Position numbers and translations under genes: made by a program
In this document: piece by piece, positions 1 to 7,588 of the stretch
Layout of the letters: the number at the start of each line of letters is the position of its first letter
How positions within the stretch are numbered: the stretch's first letter is position 1
The notes under the pieces: generated by a model
What the model was told of the DNA's origin: nothing
Databases searched by the model: none
Seen by the model: only the letters and a program-made list of their open reading frames with translations
DNA from: an uncultured Gemmatimonadota bacterium
Lineage (GTDB): Bacteria > Gemmatimonadota > Gemmatimonadetes > Longimicrobiales > Longimicrobiaceae
Direction: 5' to 3'
DNA length: 33,439 nt
Assembly: GCA_902805735.1 (NCBI GenBank)
Contig: CADCTW010000176.1
Coordinates: 1 to 33,439 of the forward strand

Positions 1-198
1 GGGGGGCGGCGGCCATCGCTGTGGCGCGGCCGGCGGTCGTCGCGACGCCGGGGCCGCCGGTCGTCCTGGGGCCCGAGGCCGGCGATCATCGCGGCACTGG
101 CCGGGGGGCGTACCCGTGCCGGGGGCGGCGGTCGTCGCGACGCCCGGCGGCGGGCATCGCGGCGGCGGGGGATGAATCCCCCGGCTGGGACGACGGGA

Positions 199-216
199 AG
201 CCTGCTGAAGCAGGCT
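199..216. repeat. Short hairpin, AGCCTGCT / AGCAGGCT
   Basis: This is an 8-nt perfect inverted repeat with only two bases between the arms, so in practice a 7-bp stem with a TGAA tetraloop. No T-tract follows. It could be a small dispersed palindrome or RNA hairpin; no function can be assigned from this copy alone. Confidence 0.4.
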
Positions 217-565
217 CGCGCGGGTCGGGTTCTCCGGGGGGCTTCAGCGGGCCTCCCGCCGGCCCAAAGTGGCCCCCCGTAACCGCACGGGTGGGCGCGA
301 TCCATCGTGCCCACCCTTTTCGCCGTCTCGTTCCGTTGCCAACGCAACGAGCGCGGCAGGGGCAGCCCCTATGGGCGTGGGTGTAATGGAGAACGCGCCG
401 GGGTGAGCGCGGCCGCGGTGTGCGGCATGGCAGGGGCTGCACCAGGAAGCGCTTCGGCGATCCGCGGCGCACGGGCCGCGGAAGGCATGGGCGCGATGAA
501 TCGTGGCTCTCCATGGATGATTCTGCCGGTGGTCGGCTGTCGGCCGGCCCGCGGCGGACGCGCGG

Positions 566-593
566 TTGCGCTGGACCGACCTTGCCGTATGTT
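566..593 (+). promoter_or_regulatory. Weak candidate promoter before the first glycosyltransferase
   Basis: TTGCGC at 566-571 and TATGTT at 588-593 are separated by 16 bp. Only half of the -35 hexamer matches the sigma70 consensus, but the -10-like word is one of the few AT-containing islands here. It would leave a leader of about 50 nt before the ATG at 651. Low confidence. Confidence 0.22.
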
Positions 594-650
594 GCGCCGC
601 GTGCGCGGCGGGGGCCGCGGCGGCGAAAGAACACCCGTTCGGAAGGCGCG

Positions 651-1805
651 ATGGAGCGGATCGTCATGTGGCTGGAAAGCCCGTCCATACACCAGGCGCC
701 GCTCGTCGCCGCGCTGGCCAGAGGGTGGGGCGGAGAGGTGGTGGTGGTGGCGGAGCGGGACGTGTCCGAGCGGCGGCGCCAGCTGGGGTGGGAGCGGGCG
801 GACTTCTCGCCCGCGCGGCTGGTGGTCGCCCCCACGCGCCGGCAGCGGGCGAGCATCCTGGCCGCGGGGGACTGCGCGCGGACCGTGCACGTGTTCTCCG
901 GGCTGCACGCGTACCCCGAGACGTACTGGACGCTGCGGCGCGCCGCGGCCACCTGCGCGCGCGTGGGCATCTACGCCGAGCGGCCCGCCAACGACCATTC
1001 GGCCAAGGGCCTCGCGCGGCGCGCGCGGTACCGGCTGCAGGCGCTGCGCTGGAGGCGCCGGCTGGACTTCGTCCTGGCCACCGGCTCCACCGGGGTGGAA
1101 TGGTACCGGGCGCGCGGGTTCCGGGAGGAGAGCCTGTTCCACTTCGGGTACTTCACCGAGCCGCGCGACGGGGTGGACGGCCTGGACGAGGGCGTGCTAC
1201 ATTCCGGGGGAGCAGCGGAACTGCTGTTTGTGGGGCAGCTCATCCCGCGCAAGGGGCTGGACCTGCTTCTGCGCGCCCTGGGGCCGCTGGGTACCCGCTC
1301 GTGGCGGCTGAACGTGGTGGGGCGGGGCCCGCAGGAGGAGGAGTACCGGGCGCTGGCCGCCGAGCTGGGGCTCGGCGAACGTGTCCGCTGGCTCGGGGCG
1401 CTCCCCAACGCGCAGGTGCAGCCGCTGATGGCGGGCGCGGACATGCTGGTGCTCCCGAGCCGCTTCGACGGGTGGGGAGCCGTCACCAACGAGGCGCTCA
1501 TGGCCGGCACGCCCGTGGTGGTGAGCGACGCGTGCGGCGCCAGCGACCTGGTGCGGCGTGACGACGCGGGGCGGGTGGTGGCGGCGGGATCGGTGGAGTC
1601 GCTCTCGGCCGGGCTGGCGGGGATGCTGGGGAAGGGACGGGTGGACGCCGGGCGGCGGCGCGAAGTGCGCGAGTGGGCGCGCGGCGCCATCAGCCCGGAG
1701 GCGGCGGCGGAGTACCTGGCGGAGATCCTTTCCGGCGGGGAGGGCAGAGGAGCACGGCCGCGGCCGCCCTGGCACCCGCCGGCGCGGAGCGGGCCGGGCG
1801 CGTGA
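651..1805 (+). CDS. GT4-family glycosyltransferase (group 1)
   Basis: Predicted 384-aa cytoplasmic retaining glycosyltransferase (GT-B fold) adding a sugar during polysaccharide repeat-unit assembly. The C-terminal nucleotide-sugar-binding half is clear: a strand with FVGQLIPRKGLDLLL begins near residue 192, and the donor-site motif PSRFDGWGAVTNEAL lies around residues 269-283. The usual EX7E motif is DX7E here (D273, E281). The N-terminal acceptor half is divergent and begins MERIVMWLESPSIHQAP. I chose the ATG at 651 because GGAAGG precedes it at about 8 nt and sequence upstream in the same frame does not look like GT. It is the first gene of the polysaccharide locus and lies 24 bp before the CapK-like gene. 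Donor and acceptor are unknown. Confidence 0.85.
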   Translation: MERIVMWLESPSIHQAPLVAALARGWGGEVVVVAERDVSERRRQLGWERADFSPARLVVAPTRRQRASILAAGDCARTVHVFSGLHAYPETYWTLRRAAATCARVGIYAERPANDHSAKGLARRARYRLQALRWRRRLDFVLATGSTGVEWYRARGFREESLFHFGYFTEPRDGVDGLDEGVLHSGGAAELLFVGQLIPRKGLDLLLRALGPLGTRSWRLNVVGRGPQEEEYRALAAELGLGERVRWLGALPNAQVQPLMAGADMLVLPSRFDGWGAVTNEALMAGTPVVVSDACGASDLVRRDDAGRVVAAGSVESLSAGLAGMLGKGRVDAGRRREVREWARGAISPEAAAEYLAEILSGGEGRGARPRPPWHPPARSGPGA

Positions 1806-1829
1806 AACGGCCTTGGACGCGAATACCTG

Positions 1830-3176
1830 ATGAGCGCTGTAGTCCCCACGGGGGGCCTTTACGCAGACCGCCGCGCCTGGCTCAAGGACCGGTACGCCCA
1901 TCCGGGCCTGCGCCGCTACTGGCCGGGGGTGCTGGGGATGGACGCGCTCAGCCGCGCCGAGCTCCTGGCGCTGCGCGAGGAGCGGCTGGCGGGGCTGATC
2001 GCGCACGCGGTGGCCCACGTGCCCTTTTACCGCAGGTGGCTGGCGGAAAGCGGGATGAGCGCGAACGCCGTGGGGCTGGGGGACCTCCCCGTCGTCACCA
2101 AGGACGCGTACCGGGCCAAGCTGGAAGACTTCCAGTCCGACGCGTACCCGGTGAAGGAGATGGTGGCCAACAAGACCAGCGGCAGCAGCGGCGAGCCGTT
2201 CCGCTTCCGCCGCCACGCCCGGTCGCTGGACTACAGCTACGCCTGCATGTGGCGGTCGCTGCTGCGCCACGGCATCCGCATCGGCGAGCGGCGCGGGCGC
2301 GTTTGGGGGCGCAGCTTCCACTTCAACGCGACCCCCGCGGCCATCCGGCGCGTGCAGCGGCGGCACGCGGTGCGGGACTGGATGAACAACAGCGTGGGGA
2401 TCGACGCGTACTCGCTGACGCCGGAGAACGTGGCGCAGGCGGTGGCGAAGCTGCGCGCCGCCCGCCCCGTCTACCTGCACGGCTACGTCTCCGCCCTGTA
2501 CGTGATCGCGCGGCACCTGCTGGACACCGGCGGCGGCTTCCACGACCTGCGCCTCAGGGCGGCCGTCACCGAGAGCGAGAAGCTGTACCCCTTCCAGAAA
2601 GAGGCCATGGAGGCGGCGTTCGGCTGCCCCGTGCTGGAGTTCTACGGGTCGGTGGAGCTGGGGGCGATTGCGCAGACGGACCCGCGCGGCGACCTGCTGG
2701 TGAACGACGACATGTACATCGTGGAGGCGCTGCCGGGCGGCGAGGCGGTGGTCACCGACCTTTTCTCGCACGCGTACCCCTTCCTGCGCTACCAGCTGGG
2801 CGACCTGGTGCAGCTCGCCTCCCGGCCGGCTACGGGGCTGCCGTACTCGGTGCTGGAGCAGGTGGTGGGGCGCACCACGGACCTGATCCCCCTGCGCGGC
2901 GGCGGGTTCGTGCACGGGGTGGCGCTGGCGCACGTCATCGACCACCACCTGGCGCTCGTGCAGAAGTACCAGATCCACCAGGAGGCGATGGATCGCTTCG
3001 CCGTGCGCCTGGTCACCCGCGCGCCGCTCCCCCCGCCCGTGCGGGAGCGGATCGTGGCGGACCTGGCGGGGCTGGTGGGCCCCGGCGCGCAGATCGACGT
3101 GCACGAGGTGGATCACATCGCCCCCGCCGCGAGCGGCAAGTTCCGCTGGGTGATGTCGGACGTCGCCCAGCGGTAA
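1830..3176 (+). CDS. CapK/PaaK-like adenylate-forming enzyme
   Basis: Predicted 448-aa member of the phenylacetate-CoA ligase/CapK branch of adenylate-forming enzymes. Such proteins are common in capsule and O-antigen loci, where their substrate is usually unknown; activation of a carboxylate to decorate the polysaccharide is a plausible role. Visible motifs are the Ser/Gly-rich ATP loop [12 protein letters not shown] at about residues 114-125, [12 protein letters not shown] near 271-282 (the adenylate-binding region, in place of the YG.TE form), and RYQLGD near 321, the family's equivalent of the hinge/ribose-binding region. The C-terminus ends [14 protein letters not shown], a typical end for this family, so the protein is complete. 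The start ATG has no strong ribosome-binding site. Part of its 3' end is repeated at the start of the next gene. Confidence 0.85.
   Translation: MSAVVPTGGLYADRRAWLKDRYAHPGLRRYWPGVLGMDALSRAELLALREERLAGLIAHAVAHVPFYRRWLAESGMSANAVGLGDLPVVTKDAYRAKLEDFQSDAYPVKEMVANKTSGSSGEPFRFRRHARSLDYSYACMWRSLLRHGIRIGERRGRVWGRSFHFNATPAAIRRVQRRHAVRDWMNNSVGIDAYSLTPENVAQAVAKLRAARPVYLHGYVSALYVIARHLLDTGGGFHDLRLRAAVTESEKLYPFQKEAMEAAFGCPVLEFYGSVELGAIAQTDPRGDLLVNDDMYIVEALPGGEAVVTDLFSHAYPFLRYQLGDLVQLASRPATGLPYSVLEQVVGRTTDLIPLRGGGFVHGVALAHVIDHHLALVQKYQIHQEAMDRFAVRLVTRAPLPPPVRERIVADLAGLVGPGAQIDVHEVDHIAPAASGKFRWVMSDVAQR
3130..3170 (+). repeat. Direct repeat, copy A: 3' end of the capK-like gene
   Basis: This 41-nt stretch encodes [13 protein letters not shown] at the end of the CapK-like protein. 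It matches 3325-3365 at 35 of 41 positions, with an uninterrupted 18-nt match (3140-3157 to 3335-3352). See copy B and the finding. Confidence 0.8.
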
Positions 3177-3193
3177 CGAACGGGTCACGCGTG

Positions 3194-3242
3194 GAGGCAC
3201 GGGGACGCGGAGGAGAACGGCTCCTCCGCGTCGCCGTGCCTC
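3194..3242. terminator. Long hairpin, family A (GAGGCACGG core), probable terminator
   Basis: Arms 3194-3215 and 3221-3242 form a 22-bp stem with one mismatch and a 5-nt loop (AACGG). No U-tract follows directly. It sits between the CapK-like and GT2 genes inside the polysaccharide locus, so it could stop or attenuate transcription there, or stabilise the upstream mRNA end. The outer 9 bp (GAGGCACGG/CCGTGCCTC) are shared with the hairpins at 22118 and 24064. Confidence 0.75.
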
Positions 3243-3258
3243 TGTGCCCATATAGGGG

Positions 3259-3288
3259 TTTACGCTCGCGTTCAGGGGGCGCTACATT
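3259..3288 (+). promoter_or_regulatory. Candidate promoter before the GT2 gene
   Basis: TTTACG (3259-3264) and TACATT (3283-3288), 18 bp apart, each match sigma70 consensus at 4 of 6 positions. It lies just after the hairpin at 3194-3242, as expected if a new transcript begins here. Initiation about 7 nt after the -10 would fall at the ATG at 3294, which favours either a leaderless start or translation from the later ATG at 3348. Confidence 0.3.
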
Positions 3289-3293
3289 GTGCG

Positions 3294-4310
3294 ATGTCTG
3301 AAGCGCTCCACATCCTTCCCGATACGAGCGGCACGTTCCGCTGGGTGATGTCCGAAGTGACGCAGGAATACCGCAGCCTCGCGGACCTCTCGGTCGTGGT
3401 TCTCTCCTACAATCGCAGGGAGGAGATCGAGCGCGCCATCCCCGGCCTGTGCGGGCTCGCGGCGGAGCACGGCTTCCAGCTCATCGTGGTGGACAACGCG
3501 TCCACCGACGGGAGCCGCGAGGCGCTGCGCGGGATCGCGGCCGGGCATCCCGCGCTGGAGCTGCTGCTGAACGAGGAGAACCTGGGCGCGGCGGGCGGGC
3601 GCAACGCCGGGTGGCGCCGCGCGGCCGGCCGGTACATCCTGAGCATCGACGACGACATCACCGTGGGCGTGGAGCAGATGCGCGCGATGTGCGCGCGGAT
3701 GGACGCGGACCCGCGCATCGGCGTGCTGTCGCCCCGCATCCGCGAGGCGGCCACGGGGCAGGTGCTCAACGACTTCGGTGACGAGCCGTGCCAGATCCCC
3801 ACCTTCTACGAGGCGTGCCAGCTCGTGCGGCGCGAGGCGGTGGAGGTGGTGGGGTACGGCGACCCCGGGTGCTTCGCGGCGGGGGAGGGGTTCGACTACA
3901 CCCTGCGCATGCACGTGGCCGGGTACGTGGCGTTCTACGTGCCCGACGTGGAGGTGGTGCACCGCGACCGGGTGCGGGAGGGGGGTGAGAGCGCCCACCG
4001 CCGCCGCATGTGGGTGGAGACCTTCACGGCGCTTTACTTCAAGCACTTCCCGGTGCGCACGGCCCTGCTCTTCACCACGCGCTTCCTGGTGACGCAGGCC
4101 CTCTCCGGCGCCCGCGTGTTCGGGGTGGGGTACGCCGTCACCCTTCCCCGGTGGGCGCTGGCGGGGGCCCGGGGCGGGTGGAAGCGCAGGGCCGTGGCCC
4201 CGCGCGAAACGGTGAGGTACTACACCCGCGTGGACCACCCGCGCGATTTCGGCAACCGGCCGCTGCTTCACAAGGTGATGAAGTCGCTGCGGGCGCGCGG
4301 GGAGGCGTAG
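3294..4310 (+). CDS. GT2-family glycosyltransferase
   Basis: Predicted inverting glycosyltransferase of the GT-A fold. The GT2 core starts at about residue 31 with LSVVVLSYNRREEIERAI. The nucleotide-binding aspartate is in VVDNASTDGSREAL near residue 65, followed by AGGRNAGWRRAAGRYILSIDDDI, whose DDD (about residues 119-121) is the metal-binding motif. The first roughly 25 residues do not belong to the GT fold. They contain SGTFRWVMSEVTQ, which copies the C-terminus of the preceding CapK-like protein. The true start may therefore be ATG 3348 (320 aa) instead of ATG 3294 (338 aa). It ends 2 nt before the O-antigen polymerase-like gene. Donor sugar unknown; a rhamnosyltransferase-like role is possible but not shown. 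Confidence 0.87.
   Translation: MSEALHILPDTSGTFRWVMSEVTQEYRSLADLSVVVLSYNRREEIERAIPGLCGLAAEHGFQLIVVDNASTDGSREALRGIAAGHPALELLLNEENLGAAGGRNAGWRRAAGRYILSIDDDITVGVEQMRAMCARMDADPRIGVLSPRIREAATGQVLNDFGDEPCQIPTFYEACQLVRREAVEVVGYGDPGCFAAGEGFDYTLRMHVAGYVAFYVPDVEVVHRDRVREGGESAHRRRMWVETFTALYFKHFPVRTALLFTTRFLVTQALSGARVFGVGYAVTLPRWALAGARGGWKRRAVAPRETVRYYTRVDHPRDFGNRPLLHKVMKSLRARGEA
3325..3365 (+). repeat. Direct repeat, copy B: capK-end remnant at the GT2 start
   Basis: This copy is 35/41 identical to 3130-3170 and lies in the same reading phase. At protein level 10 of 14 residues agree (TSGTFRWVMSEVTQ against [14 protein letters not shown]), and the preceding H-I-x-P also matches, so the copy probably reaches back to about 3307. 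Confidence 0.78.
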
Positions 4311-4312
4311 AG

Positions 4313-5746
4313 ATGTCCATGGAGCTGGAGATGCCGCGGGGTGCCCCGCCGGCGGGGATCCCGCGGCTGCGCGCGAACGCCGCGCCGCGCCGCCCGCGGC
4401 ACTTCCGCGGTGACGCCATGCTCGCCAAGTACGCGGTCGTGCTGCTGCTGCCCGCCGCCGCCAACGTGATGTCGCTGGCGGCCGGCGCCGCGGCGCACCT
4501 GCTGGCGTACCTGTTCATCACCGCCTGGGCGCTGGGCGGGCCCCGCCGCTCCATCGAGGCGCTCACGCTCTCGTGGCTGGCCACGTTCCTGAATCCCGCG
4601 ATCTACACGGCCAGCGGGCTGGGCGACGTGTTCCGCTGGATGGCGATCCTGGCGGCGCTCACCAGCATCTTCGTGCACTTCGTCATCACGGACGCCACCC
4701 TCCCGCGGGCGTGGTTCTGGGTGGTGGCGTTCGTGCTGGCGGCGTCCGGGCTCGCGGTGCACTCCAGCTACATGCCGGACGTGTCGCTGTTCAAGACCGT
4801 GAGCTTCCTGATGGGGACCACGGCCGTGCTGCTGGGCTTCCACCTCACGCGGCGCGAGGCGCGCTACTGGCGGGCCTGGTTCTCCATGCTCTTCGCGGTG
4901 GTGGTGGTGGCGGGGTTCCCGCTGATCGCGTTTTCGCTGGGCTACACCCGCAACGGGCGCGGCTTCCAGGGGCTCACGGGGCAGCCGCAGACGTACTCGC
5001 TCTTCCTGGGCCCGCTGGTGGCCTGGCTCCTGGCGCGGCTGATCACGCGCGAGGAGCGGGGGCTGGTGCGCTGGGGCCTGGTGGCGCTGGGCGCCGTTTC
5101 CCTCATCGCCACGGAGGGGCGCACGGGGCTGGTGGCCGCGGCGGTGGGGCTCGGCGTCTCCGGGCTGTGGTGGGTCGCTTCCGGGCGGGTGCGGGTGGCC
5201 GTGCCCCGGGCGTGGATCGTGATCGGCCTCTTCGCGGTGAGCAGCGCGGGCGTGTGGGTGGCCGCCAACTGGCAGACCGCTTCGCGGGAGACGATGGATT
5301 TCCTCTTCAAGGGGAGGGCCGCCCTGGGCGTGGAGACGGCGTTCTACGCTTCGCGCGGGTTCCTGATCGAGGCGTCGATGGCCAACTTCCGCGAGCACCC
5401 GCTCACCGGCATCGGGTTCGGCGTGGCGTCGGACCCCACGACGTTCATCGTGCGCCGGGACCCGGTGCTGGGGCTGCCGCTGGGCGCGCCCACGGAGAAG
5501 GGGTTCACGCTGGTCGCTATCCTGGAGGAGATCGGGCTGATCGGGATGGCGTTCTTCCTGATGATGCTGGCGGCGCTGCTGCGCCCCGTCTTTTCGAGGA
5601 GGGCCCCCTTCGCGGCCACCGTGCTCGCGGTCTCCGCGCTGGCCATCAACTTCGGCGAGGCGGTTTTCTTTGCGGTGGGAGGGAGCGGCATGCTGGTGTG
5701 GCTGCTGGTGGGAGCGGCCCGCGTGATGGCCACGCACGAGGATTGA
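4313..5746 (+). CDS. O-antigen polymerase/ligase-like membrane protein (Wzy/WaaL type)
   Basis: Predicted 477-aa polytopic inner-membrane protein with about ten to twelve hydrophobic segments, beginning near residue 40 (YAVVLLLPAAANVMSLAAG). Family hallmarks are RGFQGLTGQPQTYSLFLGP near residue 217, then a large periplasmic stretch with FREHPLTGIGFGVA near residues 359-372, typical of the O-antigen ligase/polymerase family. In a Wzy-dependent locus the expected role is joining lipid-linked repeat units on the periplasmic face. Sequence alone does not separate polymerase from ligase. ATG 4313 follows a good GGGAGG about 8 nt upstream; ATG 4319 is the alternative. The next gene starts 279 nt later, after a repeat-bearing gap. 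Confidence 0.82.
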   Translation: MSMELEMPRGAPPAGIPRLRANAAPRRPRHFRGDAMLAKYAVVLLLPAAANVMSLAAGAAAHLLAYLFITAWALGGPRRSIEALTLSWLATFLNPAIYTASGLGDVFRWMAILAALTSIFVHFVITDATLPRAWFWVVAFVLAASGLAVHSSYMPDVSLFKTVSFLMGTTAVLLGFHLTRREARYWRAWFSMLFAVVVVAGFPLIAFSLGYTRNGRGFQGLTGQPQTYSLFLGPLVAWLLARLITREERGLVRWGLVALGAVSLIATEGRTGLVAAAVGLGVSGLWWVASGRVRVAVPRAWIVIGLFAVSSAGVWVAANWQTASRETMDFLFKGRAALGVETAFYASRGFLIEASMANFREHPLTGIGFGVASDPTTFIVRRDPVLGLPLGAPTEKGFTLVAILEEIGLIGMAFFLMMLAALLRPVFSRRAPFAATVLAVSALAINFGEAVFFAVGGSGMLVWLLVGAARVMATHED

Positions 5747-6025
5747 CGCGAGACCGGAAGAGCCGGGCCGGCGTGGCGGAGGAACCCCGGGGAACGAAGC
5801 GCGAAGTCCGGAGTGCCAAGTGCTGAACTGCGGTTACCAGGGACCAGGGACTAGGCACCAGGCACTAGGCACTAGGCACTAGGCACTAGGCACCGGTCCG
5901 CAGGCACTCGCACTCATCTCAGCACTTCCAGCGAAATGCCTCGCGCCGCCGGAAAGTGGACCACCCCTCCCCCCGCGGCCGAATACGTGCGGGCAGACCG
6001 AATCATCATCCCAAGGAACCACCCG
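5747..6025. other. Repeat-bearing intergenic gap
   Basis: No gene is seen in these 279 nt. The first part is low-complexity text of related short words (GCGAAGTCCGGAGTGCC and similar), followed by the CTAGGCA heptamer array at 5851-5892 and then unremarkable sequence up to the ribosome-binding site AAGGAA (6013-6018) of the next gene. Confidence 0.6.
5851..5892. repeat. CTAGGCA heptamer tandem array
   Basis: Six head-to-tail 7-bp units are present: five exact CTAGGCA and one CCAGGCA, flanked by degenerate units (ACCAGGGA). The same heptamer, in both orientations, builds the hairpin at 30500-30551. A period of 7 is not a multiple of 3 and no frame here is coding. Confidence 0.88.
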
Positions 6026-6679
6026 ATGAGTCAAGCTTTGAAGCGGGTCAACGTTGGCTGTGGCGCGACCCCCACCCCCGGGTGGGACAACTTCGACAAC
6101 TCGCCCACGATCAAGCTGGCGAAGAAGCCGCTGCTCCTGCCGGTGCTGGGCAAGCTGGGGCTGGTGGCCGAAGCCTCCAGGAAGTACGCCGACTTCGCAA
6201 AGAACGCCAACATCACCTGGGCGGACGTCACCCGGCACATCCCCCTGCCGGACAACTCGGCCGAGGTGGTGTACACCTCGCACATGGTGGAGCACCTGGA
6301 CCGGGACGACGTGACGCGCTTCCTGAAGGAGGCGCACCGGGTGCTGGCCCCCAACGGCGTGATCCGCGTGGTGGTGCCCGACCTGAAGATGCGGGTGGAG
6401 CAGTACGTCAGGGACGGCGACGCGGACAAGCTGATGGAGCGCACCCGCCTGGCCCGCCGCCAGCGCCGCAAGCTCACGGACAAGATCCGCTACCTGCTGG
6501 CGGGCGACCGGCAGCACATGTGGATGTACGACGGCGCCTCGCTGGCCCGGCTGCTCGCGGCCACCGGCTTCCGCGACCCCCGCGTGCTGGAGGCGGGCGC
6601 CACCACCATCGAGTCGCCCGGCGAGCTGAACCTGTACGAGCGCGCGGACGAGAGCGTGTACGTGGAGGGGCGCAAATGA
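6026..6679 (+). CDS. Class I SAM-dependent methyltransferase
   Basis: Predicted 217-aa soluble methyltransferase with a Rossmann-like fold. The SAM-binding motif I is RVNVGCGATPTPGWDNFD (residues 7-24). Later elements are the DVTRHIPLPDNSAEVVYTSHMVEHL block (acidic loop and post-motif, about residues 69-93) and EAHRVLAPNGVIRVVVPDL (about 103-121). This pattern matches small predicted methyltransferases found in polysaccharide loci. The start ATG 6026 is chosen because AAGGAA lies 7 nt upstream and homology begins there; the frame is open further upstream without family sequence. It probably methylates a sugar or glycan, but the substrate cannot be read from sequence. The FkbM gene follows after 19 nt. 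Confidence 0.82.
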   Translation: MSQALKRVNVGCGATPTPGWDNFDNSPTIKLAKKPLLLPVLGKLGLVAEASRKYADFAKNANITWADVTRHIPLPDNSAEVVYTSHMVEHLDRDDVTRFLKEAHRVLAPNGVIRVVVPDLKMRVEQYVRDGDADKLMERTRLARRQRRKLTDKIRYLLAGDRQHMWMYDGASLARLLAATGFRDPRVLEAGATTIESPGELNLYERADESVYVEGRK

Positions 6680-6698
6680 GCGCCCGGGGGACCTCTCG

Positions 6699-7580
6699 GT
6701 GAAGCTCTTCCGGCAGCTCGGCGCCGTCGCCCGCTTCGTGTGGACGCACCCCGCCAACCGGGGCCGCCGCGCCCGCGCCATGGCGCGGGCGGCGGGATGG
6801 CAGCTCTACAAGCGGGTGGCGCGGCGCCCCCTGGACGTGCCGGTGTATGGCGGGCTCACCCTGCGCTGCCACGCGGACAGCAGCTCGTCCAGCCTGGCGC
6901 TCTACGCCGCCGGCTACCCCGAATGGGAGGAGATGTCGTTCGTGCGCGACTACCTGGCGCCGGGGGACGGCTTCGTGGACGTGGGCGCCAACGTGGGCGT
7001 GTACGCCCTGCTGGCCGCGTCGCGCGTGGGGCCCACGGGGCGCGTGGTGTGCTTCGAGCCCGGCCGGCAGCCGCTGCGGCGCCTGCGCGAGAACCTGGAG
7101 CTGAACGGCCTGGACAACGTGGAAGTGCTCCCCTTCGCCGTTTCGGACCGCGCGGGCACCATCCGCTTCGACACGGCCGCGGGGACCACGGGGCACATGG
7201 CCAGCGGCGGCGGGGCCACGGAAGAGGCCACCAGCGTACGGCTGGACGACGTGCTGCCGGAGGGCGCCTGGGCCATGGGGAAGATGGACATCGAGGGCGC
7301 CGAGCCGCTGGCCCTGCGGGGCGCGGAGCGGCACCTGGCCGAGATGAACCCCCCGGTGTGGCTGGTGGAGGTGAACGGCTGCCTGCGGCGCTACGGGTTC
7401 ACCGAGGCGCAGCTCTGGGCGTGGCTGGGGGAGCGCGGCTGGGACGTGTGCCTGTACGACCCGGCCGCGCGCGCGCTGCGCGACTGCCCCACGCCGTCGT
7501 CGCGATACCAGAACATCCTGGCGGTGGCGCGCGGCGCCCGCGGGCGGGTGGAAGCGCGCCTCAAGACGCCCGGGGCCTGA
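6699..7580 (+). CDS. FkbM-family methyltransferase
   Basis: Predicted 293-aa SAM-dependent O-methyltransferase of the FkbM family. Motif I, DGFVDVGANVGVYALLAA, is at about residues 90-107. It is followed by VVCFEPG (acidic strand-2 end), NLELNGLDNVEVLPFAVSD, and the family signature VRLDDVL...KMDIEGAEPLALRGA at about 180-208. FkbM proteins methylate hydroxyls in macrolides and, in polysaccharide loci, probably sugar residues. It starts with GTG at 6699, preceded by CCGGGGG. The next GT starts 8 nt after the stop. Together with the preceding methyltransferase this suggests an O-methylated repeat unit. Confidence 0.88.
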   Translation: MKLFRQLGAVARFVWTHPANRGRRARAMARAAGWQLYKRVARRPLDVPVYGGLTLRCHADSSSSSLALYAAGYPEWEEMSFVRDYLAPGDGFVDVGANVGVYALLAASRVGPTGRVVCFEPGRQPLRRLRENLELNGLDNVEVLPFAVSDRAGTIRFDTAAGTTGHMASGGGATEEATSVRLDDVLPEGAWAMGKMDIEGAEPLALRGAERHLAEMNPPVWLVEVNGCLRRYGFTEAQLWAWLGERGWDVCLYDPAARALRDCPTPSSRYQNILAVARGARGRVEARLKTPGA

Positions 7581-7588
7581 ACCCGTCG

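Larger units (their letters stand above)
1..650. other. Gene-free GC-rich leader region
   Basis: No reading frame here looks like a real protein. Open frames exist on both strands, but they are Arg/Pro/Gly/Ala-rich, of the kind that arise by chance in very GC-rich DNA. The stretch holds an 18-mer, GGCGGTCGTCGCGACGCC, near positions 32-49 and again near 125-142, and related GGC-x-ATCGCGG words at about 86-100 and 151-164, so it may be a decayed repeat. A small hairpin lies at 199-216. The frame of the first glycosyltransferase is open back to 420, but the upstream part shows no GT sequence. A partial or degenerate gene cannot be fully excluded. Confidence 0.55.

Noticed and set aside
86..1142. 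Long open frames on the minus strand under the first glycosyltransferase and its leader
   Set aside because: They are Arg/Pro/His-rich, have no recognisable motif and mirror the GC-rich coding strand. The plus-strand GT4 motifs explain the region from 651 onward.
5851..5892. The CTAGGCA array as a CRISPR or phage attachment site
   Set aside because: Units are 7 bp with no spacers, and there is no cas gene, integrase or tRNA nearby. It is a simple tandem repeat.
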